The notes beneath the pieces were generated by a model, which was not told the origin of the DNA, did not search any database, and worked only from the letters and a program-made list of their open reading frames with translations. Source: Bacteroidaceae bacterium (lineage in GTDB: Bacteria; Bacteroidota; Bacteroidia; Bacteroidales; Bacteroidaceae). From it: a stretch of 5,154 nt of DNA. The position numbers and the translations under genes are program-made. This document shows positions 1 through 5,154 of the stretch, in pieces (within the stretch, counting starts at the first letter, position 1; each line of letters begins with the position of its first letter). The stretch is from the NCBI GenBank assembly GCA_021443285.1, contig JABUUG010000046.1, positions 6,725 to 11,878 of the forward strand. Reading direction: 5' to 3'.

Positions 1-13
1 CTTTGCTTTGTGA

Positions 14-60
14 AAGCGGCAAGCCGGTTACTTGCTCTGGCAAGCGGCAAAGCCGATTAC
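14..60. repeat. Imperfect direct repeat pair with small hairpins at the left edge
   Basis: Two near-identical copies are visible: AAGCGGCAAGCCGGTTAC at 14-31 and AAGCGGCAAAGCCGATTAC at 42-60, differing by one inserted A and one substitution. Between and overlapping them, CTTGC (31-35) pairs with GCAAG (40-44) around a TCTG loop, and CGGC (45-48) pairs with GCCG (52-55) around AAA. The stretch lies upstream of the DUF1573 gene and has no coding potential that I can support. It may be the end of a larger intergenic repeat cut by the window, or a leader structure. No function can be assigned. Confidence 0.5.
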
Positions 61-84
61 ACTATTCATTCTTCACTATTCATT
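61..84. repeat. Short AT-rich direct repeat before the first gene
   Basis: The 10-mer ACTATTCATT occurs at 61-70 and again at 75-84, a 14-bp period, ending 4 bp before the ATG at 89. It occupies the place where a ribosome binding site would be and contains no purine-rich Shine-Dalgarno motif. This fits the AT-rich, Shine-Dalgarno-independent leaders known in Bacteroidetes. I found no convincing TAnnTTTG / TTTG promoter pair in positions 1-88. Confidence 0.45.
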
Positions 85-88
85 GAAA

Positions 89-1132
89 ATGAGGTCTCTA
101 TGTCTCCTTATTCTCTCCATCCTCCTCTGTACCAAAGTCATGGCGCAGAGCATTGAGCCGGAGTTTGATGTTATAGACCTTGGCGACATTCTTTTTGAGC
201 AGCCAGCCACCGCAACCTTCAAACTGAAGAACAGAGGATCAGTCTTTTTCCTCAATGAAGTGAAGGCATTCTGCGGATGCACAAAAGTAACCTACCCTCG
301 CAAAACCATCTCCAAGGGCGAGAACTTCTCCATAACCGTAACTTATGACGCAAAAACCTTAGGGCATTTCCAGAAGGACATTGCACTCATAAGCAGAGAG
401 TTCGAAAGCCCCTTCTACCTAACACTGAAAGGTCGTGTCATTGCACAACCCCAGCCATTGTTTGGGGGGAAAGGATGCATGATAGGCAAACTGCACCTGT
501 CTTCAAACACCATTGAGTTCCCAGACGGTTATGCCGGAGATGTCCTTCAGCAGCAAATCACATTTATAAATAAGGACAACCAGCCCGTAAACCCACTTGT
601 CATTCACGTTCCGTCGTATATGACGGCCATGGTTTCGCCAAATGTCGTCGGACCTAACAAGCAGGGTACGATTACATTTACACTGAACTGCCACAACCTG
701 CCACGCTACGGACTTACGCAGACATCCGTATATCTTGCCAGATATCCAGGAGACACCATCTCAAAAGAAAAGGAGCTGACCATCTCTGCCATAAAACTCC
801 CTGTACAGAACTTCTCGGAGTCGCAGTTAGGGCGCGCCCCAGTACTCGACCTTTCCGAGCAGGAAATATCACTCAACCACTCGCTAAAGGGTGAGATTAT
901 AGTGATGAACAAAGGCAAGTCGCCGCTCATCATATCCGACCTTCAGTCTTATATACAGGGCATTTCCATAACCCTTGAGAAGACGAAGCTGTCACCCGGC
1001 GAATCAACACTGCTGAAAATCAAAGGCACAAGGAAGATTCTGAAAAAAGTGACCTCTAAAGCAAGAATACTACTACTCACCAACGACCCCAATAACCAAA
1101 AGGTCGTGATCAACGTGAACTACGAACTATAG
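89..1132 (+). CDS. Exported DUF1573 domain protein with three Ig-like repeats
   Basis: The protein has 347 residues and an unknown molecular role; DUF1573 proteins of Bacteroidetes are exported and have beta-sandwich folds related to ASH/MSP domains. I chose the ATG at 89 because it opens directly onto a signal peptide (MRSLCLLILSILLCTKVMA, cleavage likely before Q20). The in-frame TTG at 32 would add 19 residues in front of it and lies in repeat DNA. Domain 1 (about 21-120) carries the DUF1573 hallmark FCGCT with C62 and C64, after F-K-L-K-N-R-G and before a G-E-x-F-x-I-x-V-x-Y strand. Domain 2 (about 135-240) and domain 3 (about 248-347) look like the same fold without the cysteine motif; domain 3 keeps the M-N-K-G-K-S-P-L-I-I-S-D signature and a final L-x-T-N-D-P strand. 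There is no lipobox, so a periplasmic location is likely. meaB starts 6 bp downstream, so the two are probably co-transcribed. The family call is firm; the role and the count of three domains are inference. Confidence 0.85.
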   Translation: MRSLCLLILSILLCTKVMAQSIEPEFDVIDLGDILFEQPATATFKLKNRGSVFFLNEVKAFCGCTKVTYPRKTISKGENFSITVTYDAKTLGHFQKDIALISREFESPFYLTLKGRVIAQPQPLFGGKGCMIGKLHLSSNTIEFPDGYAGDVLQQQITFINKDNQPVNPLVIHVPSYMTAMVSPNVVGPNKQGTITFTLNCHNLPRYGLTQTSVYLARYPGDTISKEKELTISAIKLPVQNFSESQLGRAPVLDLSEQEISLNHSLKGEIIVMNKGKSPLIISDLQSYIQGISITLEKTKLSPGESTLLKIKGTRKILKKVTSKARILLLTNDPNNQKVVINVNYEL

Positions 1133-1138
1133 TTTGAT

Positions 1139-2233
1139 ATGGAACATCCCGAAAACAGCGAAGAATACAAGGGACTCGTCGTGAACAGCGGTGTAGCCCA
1201 GCCAGACATCATCAACCCTTATTTCAGAAAGATAAGGAAAAAGCGCGTTGAACTGACTGTAGATGAGATGGTTGAGGGGATACTCAAAGGAAACGTAACC
1301 ATACTATCGCAGGCAGTAACGCTTGTAGAAAGTGTTCTCCCGGAGCATCAGGCAAAGGCACAGCAGGTGATTGCCAAATGCCTGCCATACGCCGGAAAGT
1401 CAATCAGGATAGGCATAAGCGGAGTCCCGGGTGCTGGCAAAAGCACTTCCATAGATGAATTCGGATGCCATGTGCTCGACCGCACAAAAGGCAAACTTGC
1501 AGTGCTCGCAATAGACCCCAGCTCCGAGCGCACAAAGGGAAGCATACTCGGCGACAAGACACGCATGGAGAAACTTTCCGTAAGGGAGGAAGCCTTTATA
1601 CGACCTTCCCCATCAGCCGGTTCGTTAGGCGGCGTGGCAAGAAAGACACGCGAGACAATAATACTCTGCGAGGCAGCAGGCTACGACACCATCTTCGTTG
1701 AGACTGTAGGTGTCGGACAGAGCGAGACCGCATGCCACTCAATGGTAGATTTCTTCCTACTCATACAAGTAGCTGGCACCGGCGACGAACTACAAGGCAT
1801 AAAACGAGGTATAATGGAGATTGCCGACGGTATAGTCGTGAACAAATGTGACGGAGATAATGTGGATGCCTGCGAGATGGCAGCATCCCACTTCCGCAAT
1901 GCACTGCACTTCTTCCCCAAAACAGAAAGCGGATGGATGCCACAGGTACTGACATACAGCGGGTTCTACGCAATAAGGATTAAGGAGGTGTGGGACATGA
2001 TATACGATTATTTCGACCATGTAAAGGCTAACGGCTATTTCGCCTACCGCCGCAACGAGCAGAGCAAATACTGGATGTACGAAAGCATCGACGAGCAGCT
2101 ACGCAACTCCTTCTACAATATGCCCGTCATAAAGCAGATGCTTAAGCAGCAGGAGACACAAGTCCTAACTGGGCAAAAGACCAGTTTCATTGCCGCAGCC
2201 GACCTGCTCGACGCATATTTCAAGAATATCTAA
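1139..2233 (+). CDS. meaB: Methylmalonyl-CoA mutase-associated GTPase MeaB
   Basis: This 364-residue cytoplasmic G3E-type GTPase belongs to the MeaB/ArgK/MMAA family. Known members protect the adenosylcobalamin-dependent methylmalonyl-CoA mutase from inactivation and gate cofactor loading, using GTP. In Bacteroidales the mutase serves the succinate-to-propionate route. Visible motifs are the P-loop GVPGAGKST (95-103), the family block D126-P-S-S followed by T-K-G-S-I-L-G-D-K-T-R-M (to 143), a further family block R155-P-S-P-S-A-G-S-L-G-G, the switch II region E188-T-V-G-V-G-Q-S-E196, and the guanine-specificity motif NKCD (235-238) followed by G-D-N. A helical N-terminus (about 35-85) and a C-terminal helical arm (about 300-364) match the family's dimerising extensions. 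The length is near normal for the family, and no key residue is missing. The ATG lies 6 bp after the DUF1573 stop, so translation may be coupled. No mutase gene is in the window, so the partner must be encoded elsewhere. Older databases may call it ArgK or LAO/AO transport ATPase. Confidence 0.95.
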   Translation: MEHPENSEEYKGLVVNSGVAQPDIINPYFRKIRKKRVELTVDEMVEGILKGNVTILSQAVTLVESVLPEHQAKAQQVIAKCLPYAGKSIRIGISGVPGAGKSTSIDEFGCHVLDRTKGKLAVLAIDPSSERTKGSILGDKTRMEKLSVREEAFIRPSPSAGSLGGVARKTRETIILCEAAGYDTIFVETVGVGQSETACHSMVDFFLLIQVAGTGDELQGIKRGIMEIADGIVVNKCDGDNVDACEMAASHFRNALHFFPKTESGWMPQVLTYSGFYAIRIKEVWDMIYDYFDHVKANGYFAYRRNEQSKYWMYESIDEQLRNSFYNMPVIKQMLKQQETQVLTGQKTSFIAAADLLDAYFKNI

Positions 2234-2261
2234 GACCCAATTTATTATTTCAGAAGCTAAA

Positions 2262-2292
2262 GGAAGTTATGCGCCTTCGGCGCGGAAGTTAT
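2262..2292. repeat. GC-rich hairpin between two 9-bp direct repeats
   Basis: GCGCC (2271-2275) pairs perfectly with GGCGC (2279-2283) around TTC. The hairpin is flanked by identical GGAAGTTAT copies at 2262-2270 and 2284-2292, a 22-bp offset, which is exactly two periods of the 11-bp array that follows. It sits 28 bp after the meaB stop, where a terminator stem would be expected, but no T-tract follows. It could instead be a repeat unit whose interior has diverged, or a short insertion with flanking duplication. Confidence 0.5.
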
Positions 2293-2299
2293 AGGAAAG

Positions 2300-2365
2300 G
2301 GGAGTTAAAGGGAAGTTAAAGGGAAGTTAAAGGGAAGTTAAAGAGGAGTTAAAGAGGAGTTAAAG
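2300..2365. repeat. Six tandem 11-bp units (GGRAGTTAAAG type)
   Basis: Sixty-six bases divide exactly into six 11-mers: GGGAGTTAAAG (2300-2310), GGAAGTTAAAG three times (2311-2321, 2322-2332, 2333-2343) and AGGAGTTAAAG twice (2344-2354, 2355-2365). The second to fourth units are identical, as are the last two, which suggests recent unit-by-unit duplication. The period is close to one helical turn, so any protein bound to each unit would lie on one face. The final two units are also the left arm of the large inverted repeat. It is non-coding, lying between two convergent genes. Confidence 0.85.
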
Positions 2366-2420
2366 TGACAAATGACTCATTCGTTAGATTGTAATGTCAC
2401 TTTAACTCCTCTTTAACTCC
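2345..2420. terminator. Perfect 26-bp inverted repeat, possible bidirectional terminator
   Basis: Positions 2345-2370 are the exact reverse complement of 2395-2420, giving a 26-bp stem without mismatch and a 24-nt loop (2371-2394). The loop holds the pseudo-palindrome ATGACTCAT (2372-2380). The element lies between the meaB stop (2233) and the convergent dipeptidase stop (2466), so it could stop transcripts from both sides or be an RNase III-type processing site. The classic U-tract is absent on both strands, which weakens the terminator reading. The stem itself is certain from the sequence; the function is inference. Confidence 0.5.
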
Positions 2421-2444
2421 ACTCCCCTCAGTTACCACTCCCCT
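2419..2444. repeat. Direct repeat CCACTCCCCT, two copies
   Basis: The 10-mer CCACTCCCCT occurs at 2419-2428 and 2435-2444, a 16-bp offset, just outside the right arm of the large inverted repeat. The second copy also mirrors the left flank: ACTCCCCTT (2437-2445) is the reverse complement of AAGGGGAGT (2297-2305). The whole composite, about 2297-2445, is therefore roughly symmetrical beyond its perfect core. Confidence 0.5.
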
Positions 2445-2465
2445 TCTACTACATTCTGATAATCC

Positions 2466-4172
2466 CTATTCCTCCGGCTTGGCATATCTGCCGTTGCCAT
2501 ATTCGGATATGGCCTTCTTCACGTCTTCCGTGTAGCCCGGACGTATTGGAGGCACGGCAAGTCCGTAAGGTGTCTTTTCGTAAACGCCGTTCTTCTCCTT
2601 CTTGATTACCATGTCGTTGTATTTCACGATAATCTTCACCGCAAGCTGCTTCCAGCGTGCAAGCATCTCGTCTGCCTTCTGGCACGAGTAGTCGGTGAGG
2701 AACGCTGCCTGGGCGTTGGCATCGTTCATGGCGACAGCCTTCTCTTCGACAGATTTCTGGAGCTGCGTGAGATTGTTGTCTATGGAGTCGCGCACCGCCT
2801 TCAGTTCGGGGAAGATTACGGAGTAGCGCGGATAGACCATGTTGCTGACCCAGTTGCACACCCAGAATGCGTTGTCGAAGGAGAAGTGGGTATCGTCAGC
2901 CCCCGGAGTGTCATACGGGCGCGGGGCTTTGGTCAGGCAGCCGTAGAGCGGAGTGTATGGCACCATGTTGCAGTCGTCGTTTGCCCACCAAAGCACTGCG
3001 CCGACCTCATCGGGCATCCATGAGCGCAGCTCGGAGATGATGCTGAAGTGCGCCTGCTGTGTAGAGACGTGGCGCTCGTTGAAATACTCCTTGCCGTTAT
3101 ACTTGAAGTAGAGCGGAGTGGGACGGTACGGCATGTTCCATATACCCTTGCCGGGGTCGCCCTCGTCGATGTTGTTGTTGGGCGTGTTGTCGTGGTCTGC
3201 GGCAGTGCTTATGGCAAACGGTGTACCCTCATAGTGGTCGCGCATGGCAGTGCGGAGGTCCTCCAGCGACACTTTCTCCGTAGGGACAACCCAAAGCGGC
3301 ATCGGCTCGGCATCCTTTGCCTTGCCCTCCACCCATGGGAAATACTTGTCCATGCCAGTGCTGTGGCGGCGGAAGAACGTCCATACGCGTGCATCGCATA
3401 TACGGCGGCCGCTGAAGTCGGCTGGGGCATACACATCGGCGAAGCTGAAGTCGGCGTCCTTTCCGCTGAACCACCCCATCTTACGGGCAAACGAGATGCA
3501 CTCCTTGGAAATCATCACGTTCTCCTTGTCCTTGAGGTTCACCTTGCGTATACGTGCCTGGTTTGCATGACCGGAGATTGCATTGTCGGGTATGCGCTGT
3601 GCCACCCACACCACCTTCTTCGAGCCATGGCCCTGACTGATCATCTCCAGTATCCATGCCTCGTTGGCATCGCATACAGAGAACGACTCGCCCTCAGAGG
3701 CATAGCCGTACTGCTCCACGAGCGATGTCATCACCTTGATAGCCTCGCGTGCGGTCTTGGCACGCATCAGTCCGAGATACATCAGCGAACCGTAGTCGAT
3801 GAGGCCCGTAGAGTCCTGCTCCACCTCGTGGCGTCCGCCGAATGTTGTTTCCATGATAGACACCTTGTGGTTGTTGATATGTCCCACAACATTGTATGTC
3901 TCAGGCACTTGCGGTATTGAGCCATGGTGTTTGTTTGTGTCGTAGTCGTAAATCTCATACCGTTCTCCGGGTGCGTGCTTGGCGGCAGGGATGAAGTGCA
4001 GACTGCCGAAAGAACCGTAGCTGTCCGCGCTGTATGTACACATCACTGCGCCCGTCTTGCTGGCGTCCTTGCCCACAATGTAGTTCGTGCAGGCAGAGGA
4101 TGGGGCGGCGAAAGCTATTGCAAGAATAAAGAGGATGCCGGAAAAAGTGGCGTTATTGATTGTCTTTTTCAT
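2466..4172 (-). CDS. Secreted C69-family dipeptidase
   Basis: This 568-residue peptidase is of MEROPS family C69 (PepD-like), an Ntn-hydrolase family that releases dipeptides or cleaves short peptides with an N-terminal cysteine nucleophile. Residues 1-27 form a signal peptide (MKK, hydrophobic core about 11-24, then PSSA), and cleavage would expose C28 in A-C-T-N-Y-I-V-G-K-D-A-S-K-T-G, the family's N-terminal signature. Further family features are S48-A-D-S-Y, the N101-to-E108 block with T-T-F-G-G-R (109-114), and G-E-S-F-S-V-C-D-A-N-E-A-W-I-L-E-M (161-177). A second half (about 300-450) includes P-Y-R-P-T-P-L-Y and W-W-A-N-D-D-C, and a charged helical tail follows. The length suits secreted Bacteroidetes members, which are longer than Lactobacillus PepD. 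The ATG at 4172 is 12 bp after the nadC stop, so the gene is probably read from the nadC transcript. It likely acts in the periplasm or outside the cell on peptides. The substrate is unknown. Confidence 0.92.
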   Translation of the reverse strand: MKKTINNATFSGILFILAIAFAAPSSACTNYIVGKDASKTGAVMCTYSADSYGSFGSLHFIPAAKHAPGERYEIYDYDTNKHHGSIPQVPETYNVVGHINNHKVSIMETTFGGRHEVEQDSTGLIDYGSLMYLGLMRAKTAREAIKVMTSLVEQYGYASEGESFSVCDANEAWILEMISQGHGSKKVVWVAQRIPDNAISGHANQARIRKVNLKDKENVMISKECISFARKMGWFSGKDADFSFADVYAPADFSGRRICDARVWTFFRRHSTGMDKYFPWVEGKAKDAEPMPLWVVPTEKVSLEDLRTAMRDHYEGTPFAISTAADHDNTPNNNIDEGDPGKGIWNMPYRPTPLYFKYNGKEYFNERHVSTQQAHFSIISELRSWMPDEVGAVLWWANDDCNMVPYTPLYGCLTKAPRPYDTPGADDTHFSFDNAFWVCNWVSNMVYPRYSVIFPELKAVRDSIDNNLTQLQKSVEEKAVAMNDANAQAAFLTDYSCQKADEMLARWKQLAVKIIVKYNDMVIKKEKNGVYEKTPYGLAVPPIRPGYTEDVKKAISEYGNGRYAKPEE

Positions 4173-4184
4173 GATGACCGGGGA

Positions 4185-5039
4185 TTAGAAGTTTGTTGCC
4201 TTGAAGCTCATGTCAAGTCCTTTGACGCTGTGTGTGAGGGCGCCGACGGAGATGAAGTCCACACCACACTCGGCGTAGTCGCGCAGGGTGTCGAAGGTTA
4301 TGCCGCCCGACGACTCCGTTTCGTAGCGGTGGTTTATTATCTCAACAGCCTTCCTGGTGTCGGCGGGAGAGAAGTTGTCGAGCATTATGCGGTCTATGCC
4401 GCCGTGCTTCAGTGCCTGGTCGAGCTCGTCGAACGACCGCACCTCAAGCTCTATCTTCAGGTTGAGGCCTTTCTCCTCAAGATATTTGTGGCAGCGGTCG
4501 ATGGCATTGTCTATGCCGCCCGCGAAATCCCCATGGTTGTCTTTCAGGAGTATCATGTCGAAAAGTCCTATGCGGTGGTTCACGCCGCCGCCGATTTTCA
4601 CAGCCTCCTTCTCCAGCATACGCATTCCTGGAGTTGTCTTGCGGGTGTCAAGCACGCGGGTGCCTGTGCCTTCAAGTTTTTTCACATAGCGGCGTGTCAT
4701 GGTGGCTATGCCGCTCATACGCTGCATGATGTTGAGCATCAGTCGCTCGGTCTGCAACAGCGAGCGCACCTTGCCGGTAACAATCATTGCGACATCGCCT
4801 TTCTTCACTTCCTCTCCGTCGTTTATGAACACTTCAACCTGCATGTCTTTGTCGAAAGAGGCAAACACCTTTTTCGCCACTTCCACACCGGCAAGCACAC
4901 CGTCTTCCTTGATGAGGAGTTTAGACTTGCCCATGGCGTCGGCAGGGATACAACAGAGGGTGGTATGGTCGCCGTCGCCGATGTCCTCGGCAAACGACAG
5001 TTTGATAAGTTCTTCGTTAAGTTGGTCTGGGGTAAGCAT
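4185..5039 (-). CDS. nadC: Quinolinate phosphoribosyltransferase (nicotinate-nucleotide pyrophosphorylase, carboxylating)
   Basis: This 284-residue cytoplasmic enzyme converts quinolinate and PRPP to nicotinate mononucleotide, CO2 and pyrophosphate (EC 2.4.2.19), the last step specific to de novo NAD synthesis. The N-terminal part (about 1-110) has A-E-D-I-G-D-G-D-H-T-T and the Q96-T-E-R-L-M-L-N block. The barrel carries the active-site signatures D131-T-R-K-T-T-P-G, G150-G-G-V-N-H-R, L165-K-D-N-H, E197-x-E199-V, M219-L-D-N, S243-S-G-G-I and G267-A-L-T-H-S, all intact. The length is typical of the family. The ATG at 5039 is preceded by an AT-rich stretch without a Shine-Dalgarno sequence; it gives the expected short leader before F-A-E-D-I-G-D-G-D. 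nadA and nadB are not in the window. Upstream lie a pyrimidine-rich repeat leader and a palindromic element. I saw no convincing Bacteroidetes promoter (TAnnTTTG) between 5040 and 5154. Confidence 0.97.
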   Translation of the reverse strand: MLTPDQLNEELIKLSFAEDIGDGDHTTLCCIPADAMGKSKLLIKEDGVLAGVEVAKKVFASFDKDMQVEVFINDGEEVKKGDVAMIVTGKVRSLLQTERLMLNIMQRMSGIATMTRRYVKKLEGTGTRVLDTRKTTPGMRMLEKEAVKIGGGVNHRIGLFDMILLKDNHGDFAGGIDNAIDRCHKYLEEKGLNLKIELEVRSFDELDQALKHGGIDRIMLDNFSPADTRKAVEIINHRYETESSGGITFDTLRDYAECGVDFISVGALTHSVKGLDMSFKATNF

Positions 5040-5060
5040 AATGTTTTGGTTTTATAGAAA

Positions 5061-5087
5061 GTAGAGAAGGTAGAGAAGGTAGGGAAC
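5061..5087. repeat. Three 9-bp tandem units in the nadC leader
   Basis: The + strand reads GTAGAGAAG twice (5061-5069, 5070-5078) and then the diverged GTAGGGAAC (5079-5087). In the nadC sense this is a pyrimidine-rich stretch, CTTCTCTAC repeated, about 22-48 nt before the start codon, so it probably lies in the 5' leader if the promoter is further upstream. It may be a simple-sequence repeat without function. Confidence 0.55.
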
Positions 5088-5091
5088 AGAA

Positions 5092-5154
5092 AAGGAGTTG
5101 AAGGAGTTAAAGACGCATGTATTCTTCTTTATGAAAAGTCATTTGTCTTTAACT
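5092..5154. repeat. Palindromic intergenic repeat upstream of nadC, cut by the window end
   Basis: AGTTAAAGAC (5105-5114) is the exact reverse complement of GTCTTTAACT (5145-5154), a 10-bp stem around a 30-nt loop that reaches the last base of the window. Two 9-bp units, AAGGAGTTG (5092-5100) and AAGGAGTTA (5101-5109), lead into the left arm. Read on the - strand, the element begins AGTTAAAGACAAATGACT, which matches AGTTAAAGTGACAAATGACT at 2358-2377 apart from two missing bases, and both continue to a CTTTAACTCC right arm. It is therefore a second, inverted copy of the family at 2345-2420. Its far arm is outside the window. Confidence 0.6.

Noticed and set aside
32..88. TTG start extending the DUF1573 protein by 19 residues
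   Set aside because: It would place residues coded by repeat DNA before a complete signal peptide. The ATG at 89 starts exactly at that signal peptide.
2300..2420. CRISPR array
   Set aside because: The units are 11 bp and contiguous, with no spacers, and no cas gene is present.
2345..2420. Invertible promoter switch
   Set aside because: The arms are long enough, but the 24-nt loop holds no promoter, no recombinase gene is near, and the flanking genes converge on the element, so a flip would control nothing.
2449..2859. 136-codon frame on the - strand overlapping the 3' end of the dipeptidase gene
   Set aside because: It is a frame-shifted shadow of the dipeptidase sequence with low-complexity charged residues and no family match that I recognise.
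3048..5057. Long open frames on the + strand opposite the dipeptidase and nadC (290 and 377 codons)
   Set aside because: They lie antisense to two genes with intact family motifs. Their translations are rich in H, V, C and A without recognisable domains, as expected for shadows of GC-rich codons.
5040..5154. Bacteroidetes-type promoter (TTTG / TAnnTTTG) for nadC
   Set aside because: On the - strand the closest -7 candidates, such as TACTTTCT, miss two consensus bases and lack a TTTG at the right distance.

Overview
The window looks like chromosomal DNA from a member of the Bacteroidales, most likely Prevotella or a close relative. The NadC sequence is of the Bacteroidetes type. A secreted C69 dipeptidase and a DUF1573 protein, both common in this group, are present. 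None of the four genes has a clear Shine-Dalgarno sequence, which is normal for the phylum. The genus is inferred from recalled family resemblance and was not tested by any search.

The layout is two convergent gene pairs. On the + strand, an exported protein of three Ig-like DUF1573-type domains (89-1132) is followed after 6 bp by meaB (1139-2233), the GTPase chaperone of B12-dependent methylmalonyl-CoA mutase. On the - strand, nadC (5039-4185, quinolinate phosphoribosyltransferase of NAD synthesis) is followed after 12 bp by a secreted C69-family dipeptidase (4172-2466). The tight spacing suggests that each pair is one transcription unit. The products within a pair have no obvious metabolic link. 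The mutase subunits, nadA and nadB are not in the window.

The most unusual DNA lies between the convergent pairs (2234-2465). It holds a small GC-rich hairpin between two copies of a 9-bp direct repeat, then six head-to-tail 11-bp units built on GGAGTTAAAG/GGAAGTTAAAG. The last two units form the left arm of a perfect 26-bp inverted repeat with a 24-nt loop. A diverged, inverted relative of this palindrome, sharing AGTTAAAG..ACAAATGACT and CTTTAACTCC, lies upstream of nadC and is cut by the window end (5092-5154). This points to a dispersed intergenic palindromic repeat family, acting at 2345-2420 perhaps as a bidirectional terminator or RNA-processing hairpin.

The left edge (1-88) is non-coding and contains short imperfect direct repeats. 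No RNA gene, CRISPR array, insertion sequence, phage gene or defence gene was seen, and the coding content is ordinary. The repeat elements are the part that deserves a second look.
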